The notes: generated by a model not told the origin, from the letters alone. Numbered from the stretch's first letter, positions 1-4,900 are shown. The stretch is 5,948 bases of DNA from Candidatus Stahliibacteriota bacterium (GCA_030670165.1 DAOVCF010000125.1:1-5948), one strand, 5' to 3'. Numbers and translations are program-made.

Positions 1-1
1 G

Positions 2-175
2 ACCATCCAGTTCTACGTGGATGAAGAAGGAAACGTAGGCCCCAACATGATTATTCGAAATAGCACTGGCTATCCCAGCTGGGATAACGAAGTAAAGAAA
101 GCACTTGCCCGCTGGCGCTTCAAGCCGGCTCAGGTATCCAAAAGGATTGCAGTCATTATTTTCACTTTTATTTGA
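2..175 (+). CDS. TonB-family C-terminal domain protein, 3' end only
   Basis: The frame is open from the window edge to TGA at 173-175 and gives the last 57 residues of a protein. The segment reads as a TonB/AgmX-type C-terminal domain: a strand with a DEEGNV turn (residues 7-12), then RNSTGYPSWDNEV, then KKALARWRFKP, and a final hydrophobic strand (VIIFTFI). The family pattern 'dG.v....v..SsG...lD..v..al..WrF.Pa' is matched closely, including the WRFKP motif. In known members this domain crosses the periplasm and couples an ExbB/ExbD-type motor to an outer-membrane partner. The N-terminal anchor and linker lie outside the window, so I cannot tell a true TonB from an AgmX/adventurous-motility-type protein. 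It converges on the minus-strand gene with only 7 bases between the stops, and I see no terminator hairpin there. Confidence 0.8.
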   Translation, partial: TIQFYVDEEGNVGPNMIIRNSTGYPSWDNEVKKALARWRFKPAQVSKRIAVIIFTFI

Positions 176-182
176 GATGAAT

Positions 183-764
183 CTACTTCAGCTTAACCCT
201 CCAGGCGCGTGCGTTTGAACGGTCGTCGAAGCTGAACTGCTGGTGGACGATCAACACCTCGCCGTCATTTGACCACTGTGATACCCAGCAAGGATGGTTC
301 TCAAGCCCTGACCGGATTTGGGTAATGGCCACACCTCGCATATCTTCCAGGTCGTAAACGACGGGATTAGGCACGGTTGATACGAAGAGGTAGTCCGAGG
401 TGGGGGAAAAGGTGGCCGAAAGCGCCTTGCCGGTCAGAGAAACGAGCTTGGGATTGGCGGTGGACATGATGAACAACCTGTAGGTTACAACGTCCTCGCC
501 CCCCTCTCCCTCTCCCTCCTCGATGGGTTGACCATAGAGAATCCATTTAGAGTCAGGGGAGATTACGAGGAGAAAGTCCAGGCCTTCGATAACGCGCTGG
601 CCTGTCTCGGCATGTTCCAACCACTTCTCAGAGGCGCTTCTTTCTTGCGCGTCCTCAAGCTCCACCACGTCGAAGCCCACAAGCTCCAACCTGTCCTGCG
701 AGAACGTTGGTGATACCAGAATCATAATGATTCCGAGGATCATAATTCGGCGATCTATAACCAT
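183..764 (-). CDS. Small secreted protein with PD40/WD40-like propeller repeats
   Basis: This is a 193-residue product of unknown function. I chose the ATG at 762-764 over an in-frame ATG 14 codons upstream because AAGGAG lies 5 bases before it and a signal peptide starts there: basic MVIDRR, hydrophobic IMILGIIMILV, likely cleavage after TFS (residue 22). The mature part holds three PD40-like strands resembling TolB-type beta-propeller blades: FLLVISPDSKWILYG (64-78), ALSATFSPTSDYLFVST (114-130) and CWVSQWSNDGEVLIVHQ (159-175). Three blades are too few for a closed propeller, so it may be a fragment-sized fold or may oligomerise. An acidic glycine-rich run (EEGEGEGGED, 82-91) interrupts the first two blades. 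The start overlaps the upstream methyltransferase by 10 bp, and its SD lies inside that gene's last codons, so translation is probably coupled. Periplasmic location is inferred from the signal peptide. Confidence 0.72.
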   Translation of the reverse strand: MVIDRRIMILGIIMILVSPTFSQDRLELVGFDVVELEDAQERSASEKWLEHAETGQRVIEGLDFLLVISPDSKWILYGQPIEEGEGEGGEDVVTYRLFIMSTANPKLVSLTGKALSATFSPTSDYLFVSTVPNPVVYDLEDMRGVAITQIRSGLENHPCWVSQWSNDGEVLIVHQQFSFDDRSNARAWRVKLK

Positions 765-1459
765 AGCGACTCCTTCGGTTTGATAAACCGGGCGGTATAA
801 TTCCAAAAGTTTCCAAGAACTTTGGCATCAACGAAGCCCGCTCCAGTGGCCTGCTTTATGAGGGTGGAGCGGAGCGGGTAGTCCGGATCAGGAAAGAACT
901 CGGTTACCGCCAGGATGCCTGAAGGTTTGAGGACCCTTCTTGCCTCCAGCAAAGCCCTGTGCCGGTCGGGTATCTCCTGCAGAACGGTTATCATGTAGAC
1001 CAGATCAAGAAAGGCATCGGCAAACGGCAGCTCATAGGCGCTGGCCTGGATGAGTTTGATGTTGTGGATATCCTGGTTCTCTGGTTTCTCTAACTTCCTT
1101 TGAAGTTGATCCAGCATCTTGCGCTGGATGTCAAGGGCGTAGACCTTACCCTTAGGTTCTACCGCTCTGGCTACGAACGTGGTATAGGCCCCTGATCCGC
1201 ATCCTACCTCCAGCACCTTCATCCCAGGGTTGATATCAGAGCGCGCAATGACCTTTTCCGGAGGTTGAAAGGTCCGGCGGAATCCCGAGTCCAGGAACCA
1301 CCCTGTATATGAGGGAGCCGGGAATCGCCACAGCTTGCGGACGACTTTGGCCAGGGTCAGCCATAAGAAAACGAACCCCAGGATTGAACCCAGGACGATG
1401 ATAATGACTAAAAGCCAAGTGGGCATACCAAAGACTACGCCATCAAGAAACGTAGTCAA
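755..1459 (-). CDS. Membrane-anchored class I SAM-dependent methyltransferase
   Basis: The product has up to 234 residues. An N-terminal hydrophobic helix (about 15-38, LLVIIIVLGSILGFVFLWL) followed by basic VVRKLWR suggests a membrane anchor with the catalytic domain in the cytosol. The Rossmann-like domain shows motif I LEVGCGSGA (83-91), the acidic residue ending strand 2 (YALD, D110), the SAYELPF stretch (140-146) and a late RRVLKPSGILAVTEFF segment (174-189). This is the Methyltransf_11/UbiE-like pattern. The substrate cannot be read; quinone, lipid or small-molecule methylation are all possible. The start is uncertain: TTG at 1457-1459 is the outer bound, and an ATG at 1424-1426 would begin right at the helix. 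Neither has a convincing SD. The gene leads a two-gene minus-strand unit with the secreted propeller-type protein. Confidence 0.85.
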   Translation of the reverse strand: MTTFLDGVVFGMPTWLLVIIIVLGSILGFVFLWLTLAKVVRKLWRFPAPSYTGWFLDSGFRRTFQPPEKVIARSDINPGMKVLEVGCGSGAYTTFVARAVEPKGKVYALDIQRKMLDQLQRKLEKPENQDIHNIKLIQASAYELPFADAFLDLVYMITVLQEIPDRHRALLEARRVLKPSGILAVTEFFPDPDYPLRSTLIKQATGAGFVDAKVLGNFWNYTARFIKPKESLWL

Positions 1460-1728
1460 GCGATCTTGAAGTGCAGTAGCTACCTTATTGTTTGCCGCAA
1501 CAACACCGTTGCTTGATTTTTACCTGTAGATATTGATGAATTTCTTCTTTGTAGCTATCAGTTTCTCTGCTCATACCAATAGAACCCTAAGCAAAGCAAA
1601 GAGGGCGTCAAGAAGTATGGGCTTGACAACCCAAGTTTGTTGGATATTGTTTTTAAGATGCAAGAAATGGAGGTTTAAGGAGACTAAACGGTTCGAATGT
1701 TTTGCAAACATGCGATGGAGGGAGAAGC
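1460..1728. other. Divergent intergenic region
   Basis: This 269-bp stretch separates the minus-strand methyltransferase from the plus-strand zinc-finger/ExbD-like block. It is more A+T-rich than its flanks. It holds one good plus-strand promoter (1623-1650) and the SD for the ATG at 1729. Short open frames occur on the plus strand, for example from 1533, but none has both an SD and a recognisable product. One startless frame, 1583-1678, looks coding-like and is discussed among the findings. I found no convincing promoter for the methyltransferase on the minus strand; the best match is a weak TTGACG complementary to 1606-1611. Confidence 0.5.
1623..1650 (+). promoter_or_regulatory. Sigma70-like promoter upstream of the zinc-finger/ExbD-like ORF
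   Basis: A perfect -35 (TTGACA, 1623-1628), a 16-bp spacer and a -10 of TATTGT (1645-1650, 4 of 6 consensus) are seen. It lies about 80 bp upstream of the ATG at 1729. The arrangement matches two other TTGACA-16 promoters in this window, which supports its being real. Confidence 0.5.
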
Positions 1729-1787
1729 ATGTCTGAGTGTAGGTTATGTGGAGGTAGCGGCGAGATAGCCTGCAAGCAGTGCAACGG
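1720..1787 (+). repeat. Direct repeat copy A: SD and first 20 codons of a zinc-finger gene
   Basis: From GGGAG (1720-1724) through the ATG at 1729 to 1787, this segment aligns without gaps to 2695-2762. The coding part (1729-1787) is identical at 52 of 59 bases, and both copies keep GGGAG, 4 bases, ATG. Beyond 1787 the two sequences diverge abruptly. Confidence 0.85.
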
Positions 1788-1881
1788 TCCGGGAGCCGAA
1801 CTCAGGATCAGCCGCTACGGACAGGGATATCACAAGAAAGGGAAGAAGAACTCCTTAAAGCCTAGCATGAAAGGAGCCAAG
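1729..1881 (+). other. Partial DnaJ-type zinc-finger copy, open in frame into the ExbD-like gene
   Basis: An ATG at 1729 with a strong SD (GGAGG at 1717-1721, 7 bases away) starts a frame reading MSECRLCGGSGEIACKQC, nearly the same as the start of the intact zinc-finger gene at 2704. It holds two of that gene's six CxxC motifs. After codon 20 similarity stops and a basic linker follows (RYGQGYHKKGKKNSLKPS and on), with no stop before the ExbD-like ORF. Read through, this makes a 274-residue protein: zinc-finger pair, basic linker, hydrophobic helix, two ExbD-like modules. That order is topologically sensible, with the finger in the cytosol, positive charges before the helix, and the remainder outside. 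The alternative is a decayed duplicate that happens to stay open. The downstream ATG has its own SD, so I annotate the ExbD-like protein separately. Confidence 0.55.
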
Positions 1882-2550
1882 ATGCTTAAAGGGATCGGAT
1901 TGATCTTCATCACAGCGGTATTGACAACACCGCTGGCAGGACATGGGGAGGAGATCGACATCTACATCAAGGTCAATGGCGATGGCGAGATCAAGGTGGA
2001 CGGGGAAGATTTGGACTTGAACCAGTTTCTGGAAAAATTCAAAAACCTATTTGCACAGGAGCTTGACCCATCTCGCCGCATCAAAACCCCCCAGTACAGG
2101 ATACATCTTGCCGCCAATCCTCGGGCCCCGTCCTACCTGGCAATGGACGTCATCTCCGTGGTGATGCTGGCGGCATGGAAGCATCTGGAAGATCCCCACA
2201 TTGCATATCCCTTCGTTGACATAGCAAACAATCCGTCCCAGCCCATCTACGTTACTATGCAGGGTATAGCCTCAGGCGATTTTAATCCAGGCGGTATGTT
2301 CTACGATCTTAAGGTGGGGATCGACTTGAAGGATACGGGCGAGATTGATCTAAATACCGAAATCGTTGACCCCGAAGATCTTCCCGTGATAGTTGAAAAA
2401 CTGCTCAATCGCTCGGTGGATCGCAAGGCCATGATTGTGGTTGATGGAGACGTGTTGTGGGACGACGTGATTAAAACCGCCCGTATGCTGAGGGGGTTAT
2501 GCGCAGGCAGGATCTATTTGATGAGAGGGAAACCGAGCTCGGAGAGGTAA
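1882..2550 (+). CDS. Signal-peptide protein with two ExbD/TolR-like periplasmic modules
   Basis: I chose the ATG at 1882 because AAGGAG (1871-1876) lies 5 bases before it and a signal sequence starts there (LKGIGLIFITAVLTTPLAG, residues 2-20). The product is 222 residues. Module 1 (about 25-115) has DIYIKVNGDGEIKVDGEDL, then LNQFLEKFKNLF and RIHLAANPRAPSYLAMDVIS. Module 2 (about 122-216) has YDLKVGIDLKDTGEIDL, then LPVIVEKLLNRSV, KAMIVVDGDVLWDDVIKTA and AGRIYLMRG. Both follow the ExbD/TolR periplasmic pattern: strand, G-x-I strand, helix, a 'v.i..D..v....v' stretch and a closing strand. ExbD normally has one such module of about 130-140 residues and works with ExbB as a proton-driven motor; no ExbB/TolQ is visible here. 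An in-frame extension to 1729 would add a zinc-finger pair. The ExbD assignment is by fold-pattern reading and is moderate; the gene itself is solid. Confidence 0.7.
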   Translation: MLKGIGLIFITAVLTTPLAGHGEEIDIYIKVNGDGEIKVDGEDLDLNQFLEKFKNLFAQELDPSRRIKTPQYRIHLAANPRAPSYLAMDVISVVMLAAWKHLEDPHIAYPFVDIANNPSQPIYVTMQGIASGDFNPGGMFYDLKVGIDLKDTGEIDLNTEIVDPEDLPVIVEKLLNRSVDRKAMIVVDGDVLWDDVIKTARMLRGLCAGRIYLMRGKPSSER

Positions 2551-2703
2551 GTTGATGTTTAAAACCAGGGTTCCCACACCAGGGCCCAATCTGCGGTTGC
2601 CGATTAAATAAAAAGATACCCTTGACAGGCATAGGATAACGTATATCTTTACTTTGCGTGAGGCTATAATGCCCAGGATAAATAAAACCACCCCGGGAGT
2701 GAT
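2551..2703 (+). promoter_or_regulatory. Intergenic region with promoter(s) for the zinc-finger gene
   Basis: A -35 of TTGACA (2622-2627), a 16-bp spacer and TATCTT (2644-2649) form the best promoter. A perfect TATAAT at 2665-2670 could be a second -10 but lacks a recognisable -35. An inverted repeat, AAAGATA (2612-2618) and TATCTTT (2644-2650), brackets the -35 and covers the -10; it could be an operator, but the arms are short. The SD for the next gene is GGGAG (2695-2699). A stop-bounded 18-codon frame at 2555-2611 has a GGAGAGG 7 bases upstream but no recognisable product. Confidence 0.5.
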
Positions 2704-2762
2704 ATGTCAAAATGCAGATTATGCGGAGGTAGCGGTGAGATAGCCTGCAAGCAGTGCAACGG
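2695..2762 (+). repeat. Direct repeat copy B, start of the intact zinc-finger gene
   Basis: This is the partner of 1720-1787, 975 bp downstream in the same orientation. Here the repeat continues into a complete zinc-finger gene, so this is the likely full-length form. Confidence 0.85.
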
Positions 2763-2925
2763 AGAGGGCTATACAACGTGCCCCAAATGCGGGGGCGCAC
2801 GTTATTACAAATCCAGGGAGCAAGATCCATGCCCGCGGTGCGGGGGAGAAGGAACCGTGGTCTGTAAAGCTTGCCAGGGGACAGGGACTGTTGCTTGCCC
2901 GGCATGCGGCGGAAAGAACGCCTAA
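2704..2925 (+). CDS. Small DnaJ-central-domain-like zinc-finger protein, six CxxC motifs
   Basis: The 73-residue product is almost entirely zinc finger. CxxC motifs begin at residues 4, 15, 26, 43, 54 and 65, so they form two triplets with an exact 11-residue period, separated by a 17-residue step holding ARYYKSREQDP. Several carry the DnaJ CxxCxGxG form (CRLCGGSG, CKQCNGEG, CPRCGGEG, CKACQGTG). DnaJ itself has four such motifs binding two zinc ions between a J domain and a substrate-binding domain; neither of those is present here. Twelve cysteines could bind three zinc ions. Stand-alone proteins of this type are known, some as thiol-dependent or scaffolding factors, but the role of this one cannot be read. 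It has no signal peptide, so it is likely cytosolic. The SD is GGGAG 4 bases before the ATG. Its first 20 codons are duplicated upstream at 1729. Confidence 0.85.
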   Translation: MSKCRLCGGSGEIACKQCNGEGYTTCPKCGGARYYKSREQDPCPRCGGEGTVVCKACQGTGTVACPACGGKNA

Positions 2926-2950
2926 CCGCCCCAAAAAGTTAAGAGCAGAC

Positions 2951-2978
2951 TTGACAAGCCGATCCGAGTCTGTATAAT
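2951..2978 (+). promoter_or_regulatory. Consensus sigma70-type promoter for the leader ORF and exporter operon
   Basis: Both hexamers are perfect: TTGACA (2951-2956) and TATAAT (2973-2978), spaced by 16 bp. The transcript should start near 2985, about 30 bases before the short ORF at 3016. It is the strongest promoter in the window and the only one I can find upstream of the ABC exporter genes. Confidence 0.8.
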
Positions 2979-3015
2979 TCATTGTTAATCGTTGAAGTGC
3001 TTAGGAGGATATGAA

Positions 3016-3099
3016 ATGATCAAGGATTGGACTAAAAACCTGTGGGGACCGATGCTGGTGATCGGTTTTACTCTGTCCCTTACCGAGGGGTGCCTGTAG
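3016..3099 (+). CDS. 27-residue hydrophobic short ORF, possible leader peptide
   Basis: The ORF starts at the ATG at 3016 and ends at TAG 3097-3099. AGGAGG (3003-3008) lies 7 bases upstream. A nearer ATG at 3011 is only 2 bases from the SD and stops after two codons. The peptide begins MIKDWTKNLWGP, continues with a short hydrophobic stretch (MLVIGFTLSL, residues 13-22) and ends TEGCL. It has tryptophans at 5 and 10. The consensus promoter and SD strongly suggest it is translated. Placed just after the promoter and 29 bases before a terminator stem, it may act as a leader peptide whose translation controls the exporter operon. A small membrane peptide is the alternative; a lipoprotein is unlikely because TEGC is a poor lipobox. 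I do not recognise the sequence. Confidence 0.6.
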   Translation: MIKDWTKNLWGPMLVIGFTLSLTEGCL

Positions 3100-3174
3100 T
3101 TTAATCCTACATCTTTTGTAGAATTTGGCCCCGGGCATCCCGTCCGGGGCTCTTCTTTTGCACGTAACCCCGGG
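3087..3174 (+). promoter_or_regulatory. Candidate transcription attenuator with alternative pairings
   Basis: Pairings read by eye: GGG (3088-3090) and GCC (3092-3094), at the end of the short ORF, pair with CCC (3130-3132) and GGC (3127-3129), leaving U3091 bulged. This would occupy the 5' arm of terminator 1. The freed CCGGGG (3144-3149) can then pair with CCCCGG (3168-3173), the 5' arm of terminator 2. CTACA (3107-3111) can also pair either with TGTAG at 3095-3099, which includes the stop codon, or with TGTAG at 3117-3121. A ribosome finishing the short ORF would cover 3087-3099 and favour termination; one stalled earlier would leave the region free. The pairings are seen; the regulation is inferred. 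I have no folding energies. Confidence 0.4.
3128..3159 (+). terminator. Rho-independent terminator 1
   Basis: The stem is GCCCCGG (3128-3134) with CCGGGGC (3144-3150), 7 G/C pairs around a 9-base loop, followed by TCTTCTTTT (3151-3159). The T tract is interrupted by two Cs, so termination may be partial. It lies 29 bases after the short ORF stop. Confidence 0.75.
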
Positions 3175-3192
3175 CAAATCCCGGGGTTTTTT
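3166..3192 (+). terminator. Rho-independent terminator 2
   Basis: The stem is AACCCCGGG (3166-3174) with CCCGGGGTT (3180-3188), 9 pairs around the loop CAAAT, and a run of six Ts (3187-3192). It is a strong, classical terminator only 33 bases before the exporter ATPase start codon. It shares the sequence CCCCGGGCA with terminator 1. Confidence 0.85.
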
Positions 3193-3225
3193 CGATCGGT
3201 TCTTAACACACCAAAAGGAGGTGAA

Positions 3226-4047
3226 ATGCAACCGATCATAAGCTGCCGTGAAGTGTACAAGTCCTTCAACGGCGGTACATTATTTAAAAAGAAAAAACCG
3301 GTTCGTGCGCTGGTAGACATCAACTTCGATGTTCGCTCTGGCGAGTGCTTCGGGCTTATCGGGCCGAACGGGTCGGGTAAGTCCACGCTTATCCGCATAC
3401 TCTCGACCTTGCTTTTCCCTGATAAGGGACAAGCGTACGTGTGCGGAATGGACGTGGTCAAAAAGCCTTACCGGGTGCGGCCTCTGATCAGCCGGGTCTC
3501 GGTGGACGCCGCGTTCTTCAAGAAGCTTTCCGCCTGGGAGAACCTGCGCTACTCGGCCAGGCTCTACGGCGTCCCCTTGAAGCTTGCTAAGGAGCGCGCC
3601 CTGGACGTTCTTGCCGAGCTTGGGTTTCCGACGAAGCGGTTCAACGACTCAATGGAGGACCTATCACGCGGTATGCAGCAGAAGGTAGCGGTGGCAAGGG
3701 CACTGATAAACAGGCCGCTTGTCTTGTTGTTAGACGAGCCGACTACCGGTCTTGATCCGCGCTCCAAGCGAGAGGTGGAGGCTTACATCCAGAGGCTCAA
3801 AAGCCAGACCGAACTGACCATCTTCCTGACTACGCACGACATGTACGAGGCCGAGCATCTCTGCGACCGGGTGGCGATCATTGATAAGGGTCGGATCGTG
3901 GCCCTGGATACGCCGAAGAGACTGAAACGGATTCTTGCCCGCAAGCGCGGCACGAACCGCGTCAGCCTGGAGGACGTATTCCTCGAACTCACCCATAAGG
4001 AGTGGGTAGAGGACGTGGAAGAAGACGAAACAGATAAAAAAGACTAA
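3226..4047 (+). CDS. ABC-2-type exporter ATPase subunit
   Basis: The product is a 273-residue ATPase of the DrrA/CcmA-like class that powers export with the permease encoded next. Seen in order: Walker A GPNGSGKST (46-54), the helical domain (about 90-145), the signature LSRGMQQK (146-153, where LSGGQ is usual), Walker B LVLLLDEP (165-172), the D-loop TGLDPRS (174-180) and the switch histidine in TTHD (H204). The C-terminal SLEDVFLELT (247-256) is typical of this class, followed by an acidic tail. The Q-loop glutamine is missing: the position reads VSVDAAFF (91-98). A near-perfect SD, AAGGAGGTGA (3215-3224), precedes the ATG. The permease gene follows after 19 bases, so the two are one operon. 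The substrate (drug, lipid, polysaccharide or other) cannot be read. No promoter is visible between terminator 2 and this gene. Confidence 0.92.
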   Translation: MQPIISCREVYKSFNGGTLFKKKKPVRALVDINFDVRSGECFGLIGPNGSGKSTLIRILSTLLFPDKGQAYVCGMDVVKKPYRVRPLISRVSVDAAFFKKLSAWENLRYSARLYGVPLKLAKERALDVLAELGFPTKRFNDSMEDLSRGMQQKVAVARALINRPLVLLLDEPTTGLDPRSKREVEAYIQRLKSQTELTIFLTTHDMYEAEHLCDRVAIIDKGRIVALDTPKRLKRILARKRGTNRVSLEDVFLELTHKEWVEDVEEDETDKKD

Positions 4048-4066
4048 CGAAAATAAGGAGGAAAAG

Positions 4067-4900
4067 ATGCAAAGGATACCGACGCTGGAACCGATGGTGC
4101 CCTCCGGTTCCGAGCCGCGCATGAGGCTGCGGTGGCTGGCGCTTATTGAGCGCAACTTCGCCCTCATCAAGCGTTACCTGGGCTGGGAAGTCGTATTCGT
4201 GTTCTACAACATCGTGAACGCCCTGTGCATCGCCTTCATCGGCGTAACCCAGGGCAAGGGGCACGTGATGTACCTGGTGATAGGCGCTCTTATCTGGGGG
4301 TTTCTGTCTCTTCTCTTCCACGAGCTCGCCGAGCAGGTTCAATGGGAGCGCTGGGAAGGCACCATCGAGTACAGCTTCATGGCTCCCCTGCACCGGCTTA
4401 CCTACCTTCTGGGCAACTGTTTCTATGCGGTTGTCTACGGTGTGCTTCGCACGGCGCTTCTTTTGGGCGTTTTGGTCTTATTCCTTGGTCTCTCGCTTCG
4501 GGGCGCGAACATCGCAGGCGCCTTGGTGGTGCTTGTGGTATCAGGGCTTTCCTTCATCGGTCTGGGGCTTATCGCGGCGATTCTTCCCTTGCTCTCCACC
4601 GAGAAGGGATCGCAGGCCTCGCACATATTCGAAGCGGTGATTCTTTTGATTTCCGGGGTATACTACGAGGTAGACGTTCTGCCTCGCTGGATAAGGCCGC
4701 TTTCGGTCGTATCGCCTGCGACGTATACGCTTCGGGCGATTCGCGCCGCACTGCTTGAAGGGGCATCGTTTAAGGAGCTGGCACCGACCATTCTCCTATT
4801 GGCCGGAATCGGTGTGGTGCTCATCCCGGCGGGCTTTGTGGTATTCAGCCTGGCCGAACGATGGGCAAAGCGCAAGGGAAAGCTCAAGAGGAGTGGATAG
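4067..4900 (+). CDS. ABC-2-type exporter permease
   Basis: This 277-residue membrane protein is the partner of the preceding ATPase. About six helices are visible: near 42-60, 67-84, 116-141, 149-175, 187-200 and 240-263. ABC-2 family features include ERWEGTIEYSFMAPL (94-108), the conserved 'ERe.GT.e....P' element after helix 2, and SGVYYEVDVLPRWIRPLSVV (196-215) with SPATYTLRAIRAALLEG (216-232), which match the segment before the last helix. The N-terminal 35 or so residues and the basic tail (KRKGKLKRSG) are likely cytosolic. AAGGAGG lies 5 bases before the ATG. The pair would assemble as two ATPases plus two permeases in the inner membrane and export an unknown substrate. Confidence 0.9.
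   Translation: MQRIPTLEPMVPSGSEPRMRLRWLALIERNFALIKRYLGWEVVFVFYNIVNALCIAFIGVTQGKGHVMYLVIGALIWGFLSLLFHELAEQVQWERWEGTIEYSFMAPLHRLTYLLGNCFYAVVYGVLRTALLLGVLVLFLGLSLRGANIAGALVVLVVSGLSFIGLGLIAAILPLLSTEKGSQASHIFEAVILLISGVYYEVDVLPRWIRPLSVVSPATYTLRAIRAALLEGASFKELAPTILLLAGIGVVLIPAGFVVFSLAERWAKRKGKLKRSG

Noticed and set aside
765..806. 14-codon N-terminal extension of the secreted protein
   Set aside because: It would put a non-hydrophobic segment before the signal peptide and ignore the well-placed AAGGAG before the ATG at 762-764.
1702..1728. Upstream ATG at 1702 as the start of the zinc-finger/ExbD-like frame
   Set aside because: No SD precedes it, while the ATGs at 1729 and 1882 both have strong SDs, and similarity to the intact zinc-finger gene starts at 1729.
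1533..1736. 67-codon plus-strand frame in the divergent intergenic region
   Set aside because: It has no SD, its composition is dominated by Phe, Arg and Lys, and it overlaps the promoter and the SD for the ATG at 1729.
2555..2611. 18-codon ORF after the ExbD-like gene, with GGAGAGG 7 bases upstream
   Set aside because: It is too short, Pro-rich, without recognisable features or repeat evidence; the purine run is better read as the end of the preceding gene.
1720..2762. Insertion-sequence or composite element bounded by the direct repeats
   Set aside because: The repeats are coding sequence of a zinc-finger gene; no transposase or terminal inverted repeats lie between them.
3187..3225. A separate promoter directly before the exporter ATPase
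   Set aside because: The 39 bases hold no -10 with a -35 at workable spacing; any -35 would have to lie in the GC-rich terminator stem.
2985..3461. 158-codon minus-strand frame across the leader and ATPase start
   Set aside because: It is antisense to the promoter, terminators and the certain ATPase gene, and its translation shows no family features.
4225..4758. 177-codon plus-strand frame inside the permease gene
   Set aside because: It is an Arg/Ser/Gly-rich out-of-frame shadow of the permease, whose helices and family motifs are clear.
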